41,750 nt of DNA from contig DVIH01000032.1 of the NCBI GenBank assembly GCA_018711405.1, forward strand, positions 1 through 41,750, in the 5' to 3' direction. Both the position numbers and the translations under genes were made by a program. The notes beneath the pieces were generated by a model, which was not told the DNA's origin, ran no database searches, and saw only the letters and a list, made by a program, of their open reading frames with translations. The stretch comes from Candidatus Avibacteroides excrementipullorum. Its GTDB lineage: Bacteria; Bacteroidota; Bacteroidia; Bacteroidales; Bacteroidaceae. How positions within the stretch are numbered: the first letter of the stretch is position 1; every line of letters begins with the position of its first letter. Below are positions 24,031 to 32,945 of the stretch, piece by piece.

Positions 24031-24127
24031 CCGAAAAAAGATCGGCTCGATCTTCGCCCGGGATGTACGCCATCTTCACCCGGGATCGGCTCGGTATCGG
24101 GGCAAGATGGCGCACATCCCTGAAGGG
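24031..24127. repeat. Four-module intergenic repeat, copy 4 (2+2)
   Basis: Leftward modules: A 24052-24031 (variant GATCGAGCCGAT) and B 24074-24053. The 9-bp centre is TTCACCCGG (24075-24083), identical to copy 5. Rightward modules: A 24084-24105 and B 24106-24127. A weak fifth-module resemblance (GATAGTGGCTATATCC) follows but is too diverged to count. It lies between two minus-strand genes, manC and the small membrane protein. Confidence 0.88.
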
Positions 24128-24169
24128 GATAGTGGCTATATCCTGCATTGTCCTATAATGGCGTGAATG

Positions 24170-24421
24170 TCAATTGTTTTCCGAATCCGACGTCTTCCTC
24201 TTTTCTTCGAGCCGTTCCGCCAGCGATGTCTCATAGTCCTTGCTGCCCGGACTCTTTTTCCTGCGGTCGGGCATGAACGTGCACACTATGACCGCTGCCG
24301 CCAAAGGCACGAGCGTCAGCTGCCACCCGAGTCCGAAAAACGCCAGGATGAGCATGACTGTAAAGGCCGACAATATGTTTGCCGCCAATCTCTTGAAAAT
24401 CTTTTTCCTGTGGAAGTCCAT
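24170..24421 (-). CDS. Small two-helix membrane protein, hypothetical
   Basis: An 83-residue protein with two predicted membrane helices (ANILSAFTVMLILAFFGL and LTLVPLAAAVIVCTFM) joined by a very short turn, a basic N-terminus and a charged C-terminal tail (RLEEKRK). I do not recognise the family. A good promoter box, TACATTTG on the minus strand at 24458-24451, lies 30 bp upstream, which supports it as a real gene. It is divergent from the DPP III gene and followed by repeat copy 4. No function is assigned. Confidence 0.65.
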   Translation of the reverse strand: MDFHRKKIFKRLAANILSAFTVMLILAFFGLGWQLTLVPLAAAVIVCTFMPDRRKKSPGSKDYETSLAERLEEKRKTSDSENN

Positions 24422-24450
24422 ATCCGGTACGGTTTGTTGTTTAACATTTA

Positions 24451-24458
24451 CAAATGTA
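24451..24458 (-). promoter_or_regulatory. Promoter -7 box for the small membrane protein
   Basis: On the minus strand this reads TACATTTG, an exact TAnnTTTG match, 30 bp before the start codon. Confidence 0.55.
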
Positions 24459-24489
24459 ACCTTTCTCCCCGATATATCACAATTTTGCG

Positions 24490-24497
24490 TATATTTG
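24490..24497 (+). promoter_or_regulatory. Promoter -7 box for the DPP III gene
   Basis: TATATTTG matches TAnnTTTG and lies 36 bp before the start codon. It is divergent from the promoter at 24451-24458. Confidence 0.6.
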
Positions 24498-24533
24498 ATG
24501 CGACAACAAATTTTCTAAACTATTATTTCATTC

Positions 24534-26579
24534 ATGAAAAAAGGACTTTTCACAATGGCAATGCTTACAACCATGCTTGCAACGGGCTGTTCCGGAAGCA
24601 AAGAACAACCCAAAGAAGAAAAATTCGATTACAATGTAGAAAAATTCGCCGACCTGCAACTGCTCAGATACAGGGCCGAAGGCTTTGAGAATCTGTCGTT
24701 GCAACAGAAGACTCTGGTCTACTACCTCACGCAGGCCGCACTCGAGGGACGCGACATCTTGTACGACCAGAACTGCAAATACAACCTGCCGATAAGGAAA
24801 ACTCTCGAAGCCGTATATGAGAACATACAGAAAGAAGGCACGGCCGATGAGAATGATGAAAACTACAAGAACTTCGTGGTCTACCTGAAATGCGTATGGT
24901 TTGCCAACGGCATCCACCATCATTACAGTTCTGACAAGTTCCGTCCGGCATTCTCTCAGGACTACCTGAAAGAGCAGATAGCCAAGCTCGACCCGTCGCT
25001 CCTGCCGCTCAAAGAAGGGCAGACGGTGGAACAGTTCGAGGCCGAAATCTTCCCTGTCATCTTCGATCCGGCAGTGATGCCCAAGAGAACCAACCAGGCC
25101 GAAGGCGAAGACCTCGTGCTGACATCGGCTTGCAACTATTATGACGGAGTGACGCAGAAAGAGGCGGAAAACTTCTACAACAAGTTGAAAGATCCCAAAG
25201 ACCCGCGCCCCATATCCTACGGACTTAACAGCCGTCTGGCCAAAGTGGACGGCAAAGTGGTAGAGCAGGTGTGGAAATCGGGCGGCATGTACGGTCCTGC
25301 CATAGACCGCATCATATACTGGCTCGAAAAAGCATTGACGGTGGCCGAAGACGACATGCAGAAGGCATACATGGAGAAACTTATCGACTTTTACAAGACG
25401 GGCGATCTCAAGACCTACGATGAATACTCCATCGCATGGGTCACCGATACCATATCGAAAGTTGACTTCGTGAACGGATTTACCGAGACATACGGCGACC
25501 CGCTCGGCATGAAAGCCAGCTGGGAGTCGATAGTGAACTACAGGAACGATGAGGCTACGAAGCGTACCGAGACCATAAGCAGCGAGGCACAGTGGTTTGA
25601 AGACCACTCTCCGGTGGACAAACAGTTCAAGAAAGAGAAAGTGAAAGGCGTATCGGCCAAAGTTATCAACGCAGCGATACTCGGCGGCGACCTCTATCCG
25701 TCTACGGCCATAGGCATTAACCTGCCCAACTCCAACTGGATACGCCACGAACACGGCTCCAAATCGGTGACCATAGGCAATGTGACCGATGCCTACAACA
25801 AAGCCAAACAGGGCAACGGTATGTGGGAGGAATTTGTCATAGACAATTCCGAACTGGAAAGGATGAGAAAATACGCCGACCTTACAGACGAATTGCATAC
25901 CGACCTGCACGAATGTCTGGGACATGGTTCGGGCAGACTCCTGCCCGGCGTGGACGGCGATGCGCTGAAAGCATACGGCTCGACGGTAGAGGAGGCGCGT
26001 GCCGACCTGTTCGCGCTCTACTATCTGGGCGACAACAAGCTCATAGAGTTGGGACTGCTCGACTCTCCCGAAGCATACAAGGCCGCATACTACAGTTATA
26101 TGATGAACGGACTCATGACGCAGCTCGTCAGGATAAATCCGGGCAGCGATGTGGAAGAGGCACACATGAGAAACCGTCAGATGATAGCCAAATGGGCATT
26201 TGAAAACGGCAAGAAAGACAATGTGGTGGAACTGGTCAAGAAAGACGGAAAGACTTTCGTCAAGATAAATGACTATGAGAAGCTGCGCGGCCTGTTCGGT
26301 ACGCTGCTCGCCGAAATCCAAAGGGTGAAGTCGACGGGCGATTATGAAGGAGCCAAGACTCTGGTGGAGACTTACGGCGTGAAGGTAGATCCTGAACTGC
26401 ACAAGGAAGTGCTCGACAGATATGCCAAGCTCGACATTGCTCCTTACAAAGGTTTCGTCAATCCGGTCTATGAGGCCGTGACCGATAAAGACGGCAACAT
26501 TACCGATGTGAAAGTGTCTTATGACGAATCATACGCAGGACAGATGCTGCGCTACAGCAAGGAATACGGCAACCTGTAA
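24534..26579 (+). CDS. Dipeptidyl peptidase III-like metallopeptidase (M49), lipoprotein
   Basis: A 681-residue zinc peptidase that releases dipeptides from peptide N-termini. A signal peptide ends in the lipobox ATGC. The zinc site is His459-Glu460-Cys-Leu-Gly-His464 (HECLGH), the M49 variant common in Bacteroidota with one residue more than HExxH. The third ligand is expected in the EEARAD segment near Glu486/Glu487. The length fits Bacteroides enzymes, which carry an extra C-terminal region. As a lipoprotein it probably acts at the cell surface or in the periplasm on peptides from larger proteases. It is followed by a bidirectional terminator shared with the GH65 gene. Confidence 0.95.
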   Translation: MKKGLFTMAMLTTMLATGCSGSKEQPKEEKFDYNVEKFADLQLLRYRAEGFENLSLQQKTLVYYLTQAALEGRDILYDQNCKYNLPIRKTLEAVYENIQKEGTADENDENYKNFVVYLKCVWFANGIHHHYSSDKFRPAFSQDYLKEQIAKLDPSLLPLKEGQTVEQFEAEIFPVIFDPAVMPKRTNQAEGEDLVLTSACNYYDGVTQKEAENFYNKLKDPKDPRPISYGLNSRLAKVDGKVVEQVWKSGGMYGPAIDRIIYWLEKALTVAEDDMQKAYMEKLIDFYKTGDLKTYDEYSIAWVTDTISKVDFVNGFTETYGDPLGMKASWESIVNYRNDEATKRTETISSEAQWFEDHSPVDKQFKKEKVKGVSAKVINAAILGGDLYPSTAIGINLPNSNWIRHEHGSKSVTIGNVTDAYNKAKQGNGMWEEFVIDNSELERMRKYADLTDELHTDLHECLGHGSGRLLPGVDGDALKAYGSTVEEARADLFALYYLGDNKLIELGLLDSPEAYKAAYYSYMMNGLMTQLVRINPGSDVEEAHMRNRQMIAKWAFENGKKDNVVELVKKDGKTFVKINDYEKLRGLFGTLLAEIQRVKSTGDYEGAKTLVETYGVKVDPELHKEVLDRYAKLDIAPYKGFVNPVYEAVTDKDGNITDVKVSYDESYAGQMLRYSKEYGNL

Positions 26580-26601
26580 GCCGTCACGTCTTTGAAAAGC
26601 A

Positions 26602-26642
26602 AAAGCCGGAACGCAAACCGATGTCGGTTGCGCTCCGGCTTT
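26602..26642. terminator. Bidirectional terminator between the DPP III and GH65 genes
   Basis: AAAGCCGGA (26602-26610) and TCCGGCTTT (26634-26642) pair, and the inner CGCAA/TTGCG extends the stem. T-rich sequence lies on the plus side and A-rich sequence on the left, serving both convergent genes. Confidence 0.85.
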
Positions 26643-26669
26643 ACTTTTAGTTGAATGACATGCACACAC

Positions 26670-28688
26670 TCAGTGCGATATGGAGTAAGTCTTTCTCTCT
26701 CTTCCTGCTCCCTTGATGACGAGCTTTTTCCAATGTGGCGGCAAAGCCGATTCCACACGCTCCACTCCGCAGTCTGTCACTTCCAGTCCGCCGAAACCAT
26801 AGAGTACAGCCTGGAGCAGTCCTCCTGCACCGGTCATGAAGTAAGGATTGTCTGACGAAGGAGTTTCGGCCAGTGCTCCGAAAGGCGGACGCTCGTGCGG
26901 TCTGAAACTGCGGATGAACATGTCGTATGCTTTCCCGCCATAGCCCATGCGGGCATACTGCACGGCAAATATGGAATAGGACATTGCGGGACCGTTGACC
27001 GTGTCTATCCTGTTTTCATAATATGCCAAATCCTGTTCCAGCAGCGTCTTGTCTGTCCTTATGCCGAGCGGGAAGCCGAGCAGATTGGCATCACATTGCT
27101 TTATCATCTGTCCGTCATAGCCTTCATATTCGCACAGTGTGCCATCGTCGAATGTCAGTATCCTTATATTGTCGGCAATGACTGTCCATTCGTGCGGCGG
27201 TTTCAGCCCGCATATTTCCGCAGCTTTTATTGCATATCGGAGGGCGCATTTCGCAGAGCCGTTGGTAAAGGCATTGTCGGTCACGCCGTTTGCGTATTCG
27301 TCCGCTCCGGTCACATTGCGTATGGAATATGTCCCGTCATCATTTTTCGACACACGGCTTTCGATGAAGCGTGCGGCGGCCTCTATCATTTCGTAACCTT
27401 CCTCCCGCAGCCATGCAGTATCGGCCGAGACACGGAAATAGTCGTATGCGGCAATGGCTATGTCGGCTGTAATATGATGTTCGAAAGGTCCGGTTAGTGC
27501 AAAAGTCGGTGTAGCTTCCTCTCCTTTGTCATCCGATTCCCAAGGGAACATGGCTCCGTCATAGCCGTAAGCCGCAGCTTTCTTGCGAGCGGCTTCGAGA
27601 CGGTCGAAGCGATAGTCGAGCATGGAGCGGGCTATATCGGCATTGAGCAGATTCATCACGGGAAACATCCACATCTCAGAGTCCCAGAATATGTGTCCGT
27701 TATATCCTGTAGATGAAAGTCCCATAGGAGGGATGCTCAGCCTGCTGCCCTTGCGGCATGAGGAGTAGAGGTTGAATAATGCCAAGCGTATGGCTCTCTG
27801 TGCATAATCGTCTCCCTCTACTATTATGTCTCCCTGCCACAGCTCTTGCCATAGCGAGCGGTGCCTTTGCATCAGTTCGTCCCTTCCCTCATGCTTCATA
27901 TATATGGCAAGACGTTCTGCTTCGTTGCCCGGATCGGAAAAGTCGCGTGAGCTGCACACCGCTCCGGCTAAGGACAACTCCGCATCTTGGCCTTTGCCCA
28001 ATGCGATTGTGATGGATGCCGTCTCAGCCGCTTCATTTTTGCTATAGTCCCATACGGCATTGTCGGCAATGAAGCAGGATGCGGCAACGACCTTTTGCGA
28101 GCCTCCGGCAGAAACGGCTTCAGTCCTCAAAATGTCTTTCCTGCCGCCTTCTCCCCAGACGGTCCTCAAAAGTGTTTCGTGTTGTGCGTAGTCGGCGGGT
28201 ATGTCAGTTCGTGCTGTAAAGCATAAGTCTGTTTTGCGCAAAGCTTTGACCTTGACGGTTATAAGTCCTGCATATGCGAGGTTGCGCAGGGCGGACATCT
28301 CGCATCTTACTTCCACCTTGCCCAGTACAGTAAAGGCTGTGACAAGCACAGCCTTGCTTAAATCCAACGTCTGTTCCCAGCCGGATATGTTTTCAAGACA
28401 GACAGGCACGCCGTCGACCTGCATTGAGAGGACAAACGGATTCACTCCTTGCATCACACGGCTGACATTACCTTTGCTGCCCTGCTCGAAGACATGATTC
28501 AGAATCACCCTATCGACAGACAAAGGTTCCTTGCCGGGCAACATGCCTATGCCTCCGTTGGCCAGGCATATACCGGTGTATCCTGTCGTGTCTGAAACGC
28601 TTATCGTCCATCCGTCATCCTCTGCGGCATGCGACATGAGTTGCACGAAGAAAGCCAATATCAACAATACATGTCTCATGGCAATCAT
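26670..28688 (-). CDS. GH65 family alpha-glucosidase/phosphorylase-like enzyme
   Basis: A 672-residue protein with a signal peptide (start at 28688, or ATG at 28679 for MRHVLLILAFF). The (alpha/alpha)6 barrel carries GYNGHIFWDSEMWMFP and the catalytic acid Glu464 in TGADEYANGVTDNAF, as in GH65. The WDSEMWMFP form is closer to the hydrolase branch (PGGHG and kojibiose hydrolase-like) than to trehalose or maltose phosphorylases, though the phosphate site was not checked. Its start overlaps the stop of the GH97 gene by 4 bp (ATGA), so the two are translationally coupled. The likely substrates are alpha-glucosides such as kojibiose-type linkages, exported to the periplasm. Confidence 0.88.
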   Translation of the reverse strand: MIAMRHVLLILAFFVQLMSHAAEDDGWTISVSDTTGYTGICLANGGIGMLPGKEPLSVDRVILNHVFEQGSKGNVSRVMQGVNPFVLSMQVDGVPVCLENISGWEQTLDLSKAVLVTAFTVLGKVEVRCEMSALRNLAYAGLITVKVKALRKTDLCFTARTDIPADYAQHETLLRTVWGEGGRKDILRTEAVSAGGSQKVVAASCFIADNAVWDYSKNEAAETASITIALGKGQDAELSLAGAVCSSRDFSDPGNEAERLAIYMKHEGRDELMQRHRSLWQELWQGDIIVEGDDYAQRAIRLALFNLYSSCRKGSRLSIPPMGLSSTGYNGHIFWDSEMWMFPVMNLLNADIARSMLDYRFDRLEAARKKAAAYGYDGAMFPWESDDKGEEATPTFALTGPFEHHITADIAIAAYDYFRVSADTAWLREEGYEMIEAAARFIESRVSKNDDGTYSIRNVTGADEYANGVTDNAFTNGSAKCALRYAIKAAEICGLKPPHEWTVIADNIRILTFDDGTLCEYEGYDGQMIKQCDANLLGFPLGIRTDKTLLEQDLAYYENRIDTVNGPAMSYSIFAVQYARMGYGGKAYDMFIRSFRPHERPPFGALAETPSSDNPYFMTGAGGLLQAVLYGFGGLEVTDCGVERVESALPPHWKKLVIKGAGRERKTYSISH

Positions 28689-30697
28689 TGTACAGGTATG
28701 AAGCTGACAGCTTGTCCGCCGCCGGAGGCCATCACCACATTGAGGGTGTCTTTGCTCGTCACTCTCTTGTTCATTATCTTATATGATGTGGGATTTGTCT
28801 TCCAGTCGGCATCATCGCCATCGGCATATATCACGGCATCGTATGTCTTGTCGCTGTCGAGGAAGTCGAGCGGCACTGACAGCTGCCTTGCGTCTTCATT
28901 AGTGGCAGCTCCCAAGAAGAATTTCTCTCCGGCCTGCCTCATGATTACTACAAACTCTCCCGGTTCGCCTTGCAATGCTTCCGACCTGTCGCAATCAGGG
29001 TTGAAGTCTCTGAAGAACTGGAAAGCCGGATGTCCTTCATAATTTTCCACAAGGTCAGATGCCATCTGCAGAGGAGAATAGAGTATCACCCAGTCGGCTA
29101 TCTGTTTTGCCAGAGTGGTGTTTACTCTGCTGTTGCCTTTGTCCAGGTCGTTCCATTTCTTGCGTGTAGGCAGGTTGCGGGTCTTTTCATATAGTATGTC
29201 AAACGTACCCGGAGTATAGTCCATAGGTCCGGCCAGCAGACGTGTGAAAGGTAGAGTGACATGGTGAGACGGAGGATTGCCTTCGCTCCATGCATTCCAT
29301 TCCATGCCGCGTGCGCCCTCGCGGGTCATCATGTTGGGGTATGTTCTTCTGATACCGGTATCTTTTATCGGTTCATGCACATCGAGGGTGGTGTGATATT
29401 TTGCAGCTGTCTGCACCACTTTCCTGTAATGTCTCACGGCAAACTGTCCATGATGATACTGTCCTCCGGAATAAGCTCCCGCATATCCGGTCTTGACACA
29501 GTGGATGCCAAGATCGGCATACCAGCTGTAAGCGTTATCGAGTTGTCTCTCATAATTATATGTGTTGCCTCCGGTCTCGTGGTGTCCTATGATTTCCACG
29601 CCTTTCGATTTGGCATATTCCGTTATCTCGTCTATGTCGAAGTCGGCGTATGGCTTCGTGTAGTCGAATATCTGACCTTTGCCCCAGCTCTCCCAGCCGT
29701 CATTCCAGCCTTCGAATACTACGCCTTGTATGTTGTTGGCTGCTGCAAAGTCTATATATTTCTTGGCATTGGCAGTAGTGGCTCCGTGCCTTTCGTCCAT
29801 TGCCCAAGTCTCTATGCCGAGATGCATGCCCCACCACACGCCTACGTATTTCATGGGCTTTATCCAGTCGGTCGATTCGAGCACGCAAGGTTCGTTCAGG
29901 TTCAGTATCAGAGAGGAATTGATAAGTCCGACGGCCTTGTCAGCTATCTGTATCGTCCTCCAGGGTGTCTTGAACGAATCATCGGCGAAACGCGCCTTTA
30001 CTCCGTCCGGCCATGGTGCCAGCGCCGCGCGGAAACAAAGTCCGCCTTCGTTCTTCAAAGTCATTTCCGGATAGTCGGTCAAAGCCGCCTCGTGTATGGA
30101 AGCGTAGATGCCATTGCCTGTCTTGAGCGTGATAGGTGTATTGGCTGTCTCCACCTCCGACAGTCTCATGTCGCGATAGGGCAGTTCGTATGTATCAAAA
30201 TCTGCCTTTATGGACCATGAGCGGGCATCGCCGGCAAAGCGGAAAGCTGTATTCTCGTCCATCACGAAGAGGCTGTCCGCGCCGGGCACTTCATATTCGT
30301 ATCTGAAGCCGAGACCATCGTCAAACAGTCTGAAGCGTACCACAAGTTGTGTGCCCTCTTCATTGTAAAGCGATACGGCCATCTCATTGTAGCGGTTGCG
30401 TATCGTCTTGTTTTCTCCCCAAGGCTGTGACCAAGTCTCATCGGCCGAAGCGAAATCTACATCGACCACCTTGAAACCTTCGTTCAGATTCACGCCGTTG
30501 CGCGACAGCAGTCCCATATCTGACGGGAGTATAAAAGCGGAGTCGTTCACCGCCACATCATAGGTCATGCGCCCTTGTCCGTCCACATCGAAATGGAGCA
30601 CTATCTTTCCGTCAGGAGAAGCCAGTTCGGTTTTCTTCTCGGCGCACGAACAGAAAGACAAGGCAATAAGTATTGCCGGCAAAATCAGTTTTCTCAT
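28685..30697 (-). CDS. GH97 family alpha-glucosidase (SusB-like, inverting), lipoprotein
   Basis: A 670-residue enzyme with lipobox FCSC near residue 18. The N-terminal beta-sandwich (GKIVLHFDVDGQGRMTYDV) precedes a TIM barrel. The segment VKTGYAG, the histidines in GGQYHHGQ, Glu442 in LDVHEPIK and Glu466 in ARGMEW match the SusB type; the 24-residue spacing of the two Glu equals that of the SusB base and acid. The retaining alpha-galactosidase branch would have an Asp nucleophile instead of the glycine here. It hydrolyses alpha-glucosides in the periplasm and is coupled by a 4-bp overlap to GH65. There is no SusC/D or regulator nearby. Confidence 0.94.
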   Translation of the reverse strand: MRKLILPAILIALSFCSCAEKKTELASPDGKIVLHFDVDGQGRMTYDVAVNDSAFILPSDMGLLSRNGVNLNEGFKVVDVDFASADETWSQPWGENKTIRNRYNEMAVSLYNEEGTQLVVRFRLFDDGLGFRYEYEVPGADSLFVMDENTAFRFAGDARSWSIKADFDTYELPYRDMRLSEVETANTPITLKTGNGIYASIHEAALTDYPEMTLKNEGGLCFRAALAPWPDGVKARFADDSFKTPWRTIQIADKAVGLINSSLILNLNEPCVLESTDWIKPMKYVGVWWGMHLGIETWAMDERHGATTANAKKYIDFAAANNIQGVVFEGWNDGWESWGKGQIFDYTKPYADFDIDEITEYAKSKGVEIIGHHETGGNTYNYERQLDNAYSWYADLGIHCVKTGYAGAYSGGQYHHGQFAVRHYRKVVQTAAKYHTTLDVHEPIKDTGIRRTYPNMMTREGARGMEWNAWSEGNPPSHHVTLPFTRLLAGPMDYTPGTFDILYEKTRNLPTRKKWNDLDKGNSRVNTTLAKQIADWVILYSPLQMASDLVENYEGHPAFQFFRDFNPDCDRSEALQGEPGEFVVIMRQAGEKFFLGAATNEDARQLSVPLDFLDSDKTYDAVIYADGDDADWKTNPTSYKIMNKRVTSKDTLNVVMASGGGQAVSFIPVQ

Positions 30698-30737
30698 AAT
30701 GTTTGTATGTATTGTTCGTATTTGTTATCCTATCATG

Positions 30738-30745
30738 CAAAAATA
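30738..30745 (-). promoter_or_regulatory. Promoter -7 box for the GH97-GH65 operon
   Basis: On the minus strand this reads TATTTTTG, 40 bp before the GH97 start. The -33 half is not clear. Confidence 0.5.
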
Positions 30746-30920
30746 CTTTATTTTGCAGAAAAACCATACGTTTGTTTGTCTTTTGCACACTGCACATGTC
30801 ATTTTCCGCTCATAATGCAGCCATTTGCGCCGAAACGAGGGAAATATTAAGGCAAAGATGTCAAGAAAATCTCCCGTCATGTGTTTTTTACATAATTAAT
30901 TACTTATTTTGTCTTGGTTT

Positions 30921-32222
30921 ATGAACAACAGGATAAAAGTACATATCGATAGCACGAATCCGCGAAAGGAGTATATAGTCAGGCATCTCATAGAAAACAT
31001 AATGGGGTGTGAATGCGATATGTCTGCCATCTCGGAGACGATGGCGGATGAGCCTCTCATCAACTATTCCCGCCATCGCGTGGAGGGGGCGTTCAATATC
31101 ATGCCGTGCGGGCTGACGGACGACATGTCGCTCATAGTTCACCGTCCCGAAGGCATAGGCAGCTGGCACGGCATGCCGGTGATATTCACGGCTGAAGGCG
31201 GAGACATCCCGTTTGACATATTCTCCGCATCGTTTTTCCTGCTCACGCGCATGGAGGAATACGGCAGTCGGGACACCGATGTGCACGGGCGGTTCAAGGC
31301 AGAAGCAAGCACAGCTTTCGCCAACGGATTTCTGCAACGGCCTCTCATAGACGAATGGTGTATGCAGCTGTTTGACATGCTATGCGAACGCTGGCCCGCA
31401 CTCACATGCAGGACGAGAGAGAGGAAATTCGTATCGACCATAGACATTGACCACCCGTTCAAATACCGCAATAAAGGGCTGGTGATAAACGCCGCCGGGC
31501 TGGTGCGCGACATGGCGAAACGGAGGTTTCGTGAAGTTCCGGAACGGCTGGCTGTGGTGTGCCGCCTGAAGCCCGACCCTTATTTCTGTTTTGAATATAT
31601 AGAGTCCACCTATATGGCCAACGGATGCACCCCCATCTTTTTCGTGCATACGGGCGACAAAGGCCGGTATGACAGGAAATATATCTATCCGAGCCGCCGT
31701 TACAACAAGGCGCTCAGATCGCTGTGCAGCGAATTTTTCATGGGGCTGCACCCCTCATACCGGGCTTCATTCGATGCAGGACTCATAAGCAGGGAGAAAG
31801 AGAGGCTGGAAAGCATCATAGGCGAAAGCATCGTAAGGGCGCGTTTCCACTACCTGCGCATGCAGTTGCCGTTGTCATACCGCATATTGGAAGAGACGGG
31901 CATCAGGCACGACTACACCATGATGTATTCGTCTCAGATCGGGTTCAGGGCGAGTACATCCGTACCCTACAGGTTTTTCGATGCCGAACAGGGGCGCGAA
32001 CTCGATGTGACGGTACACCCGTCGTGCGTCATGGACGTGACCTTGAAAAACTCATGCCGCATGGACAGCAGGCACGCTCTCGATGCCATAAGGAGCCTGC
32101 ACTACGCAACCGAGAGGTGCGGAGGAGAATTCATCACCCTGTTCCACAACTCATCGCTGGGCGAAGACTGCGAGTGGAAAGGCTGGCGCAAGACATTCGA
32201 GGACATGTTCACATACCTTTAA
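30921..32222 (+). CDS. Polysaccharide deacetylase-like (NodB-fold) protein
   Basis: A 433-residue protein with an N-terminal alpha/beta region (about 1-165) typical of Bacteroidota deacetylase-like proteins, followed by a NodB-like region. That region has VSTIDIDHPFKY (the TFDD-type motif, as DID), FFVHTGDKG, GLHPSYRA with the expected histidine, and a late HNSSLG. There is no signal peptide, so it is cytoplasmic or membrane-associated, unlike secreted chitin or xylan esterases. ATG at 30921 was preferred to an upstream TTG at 30909. It precedes upp by 37 bp on the same strand. The substrate is unknown; cell-surface glycan biosynthesis is a reasonable guess. Confidence 0.8.
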   Translation: MNNRIKVHIDSTNPRKEYIVRHLIENIMGCECDMSAISETMADEPLINYSRHRVEGAFNIMPCGLTDDMSLIVHRPEGIGSWHGMPVIFTAEGGDIPFDIFSASFFLLTRMEEYGSRDTDVHGRFKAEASTAFANGFLQRPLIDEWCMQLFDMLCERWPALTCRTRERKFVSTIDIDHPFKYRNKGLVINAAGLVRDMAKRRFREVPERLAVVCRLKPDPYFCFEYIESTYMANGCTPIFFVHTGDKGRYDRKYIYPSRRYNKALRSLCSEFFMGLHPSYRASFDAGLISREKERLESIIGESIVRARFHYLRMQLPLSYRILEETGIRHDYTMMYSSQIGFRASTSVPYRFFDAEQGRELDVTVHPSCVMDVTLKNSCRMDSRHALDAIRSLHYATERCGGEFITLFHNSSLGEDCEWKGWRKTFEDMFTYL

Positions 32223-32259
32223 CATATAAGACACACAAGAAGAAACATACCATATCATC

Positions 32260-32910
32260 ATGCAGATAATCAACCTTTCGGAAAAAAGTTCACTGCTCAA
32301 TAAGTTTGTGGCAGAGATAAGAGACGTAAACGTACAGAAAGACAGGCTGCGCTTCCGCCGCAACCTGGAGAGAGTAGGGGAAATCATGGCTTATGAGATA
32401 AGCAAGACCATGAGCCACGAAGAAAAGACAGTGACCACGCCATTGGGCCGGGCAGTTGTCACCGTGCCTTGCGAGAAAGTGGTGCTCGGCACCATACTCC
32501 GTGCCGGAATGCCGTTTCACGGCGGTTTCCTGAGCTATTTCGATGAATCTGAAAATGCATTCGTATCGGCATTCAGGGAATACAGCGATGCGGAGCATTT
32601 TGTCATCCGCACCGAATATATAGCCTCTCCCAAAGTAGACGGCAAGACGTTGCTCATGATAGACCCGATGCTCGCCACAGGCAGCTCTATGGATACATGC
32701 TACCATTCCATACTTGCCAAAGGCACTCCCGCCAAGCTGCACATTGCATGCGTCATAGCCAGCGAACCAGCATTGGAATACATCCGCCATCGTCTGCCCG
32801 AACATACTGTGGTGTGGTGCGCTGCCATAGATCCGGCAATCAACGCTCACGCCTACATCGTGCCGGGACTGGGTGATGCAGGCGACTTGGCCTACGGCAT
32901 CAAGGACTGA
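32260..32910 (+). CDS. upp: Uracil phosphoribosyltransferase
   Basis: A 216-residue enzyme that salvages uracil to UMP using PRPP. The PRPP loop is visible as MIDPMLATGSSMDTC, the substrate region as LRAGMPFHGGF, and the C-terminal uracil-binding segment as GLGDAGDLAYG. The length is normal for bacterial UPRTases. The gene lies 37 bp behind the deacetylase-like gene and is followed by repeat copy 5, whose first module begins 35 bp after the stop. No separate promoter was seen, so co-transcription is likely. Confidence 0.97.
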   Translation: MQIINLSEKSSLLNKFVAEIRDVNVQKDRLRFRRNLERVGEIMAYEISKTMSHEEKTVTTPLGRAVVTVPCEKVVLGTILRAGMPFHGGFLSYFDESENAFVSAFREYSDAEHFVIRTEYIASPKVDGKTLLMIDPMLATGSSMDTCYHSILAKGTPAKLHIACVIASEPALEYIRHRLPEHTVVWCAAIDPAINAHAYIVPGLGDAGDLAYGIKD

Positions 32911-32945
32911 TTCAGGCACAGGCAGAAAAATATATGACAGATACC

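Noticed and set aside
24528..26402. 624-residue minus-strand frame opposite the DPP III gene
   Set aside because: The plus-strand frame has the lipobox, HECLGH site and full length; the antisense translation shows no domain.
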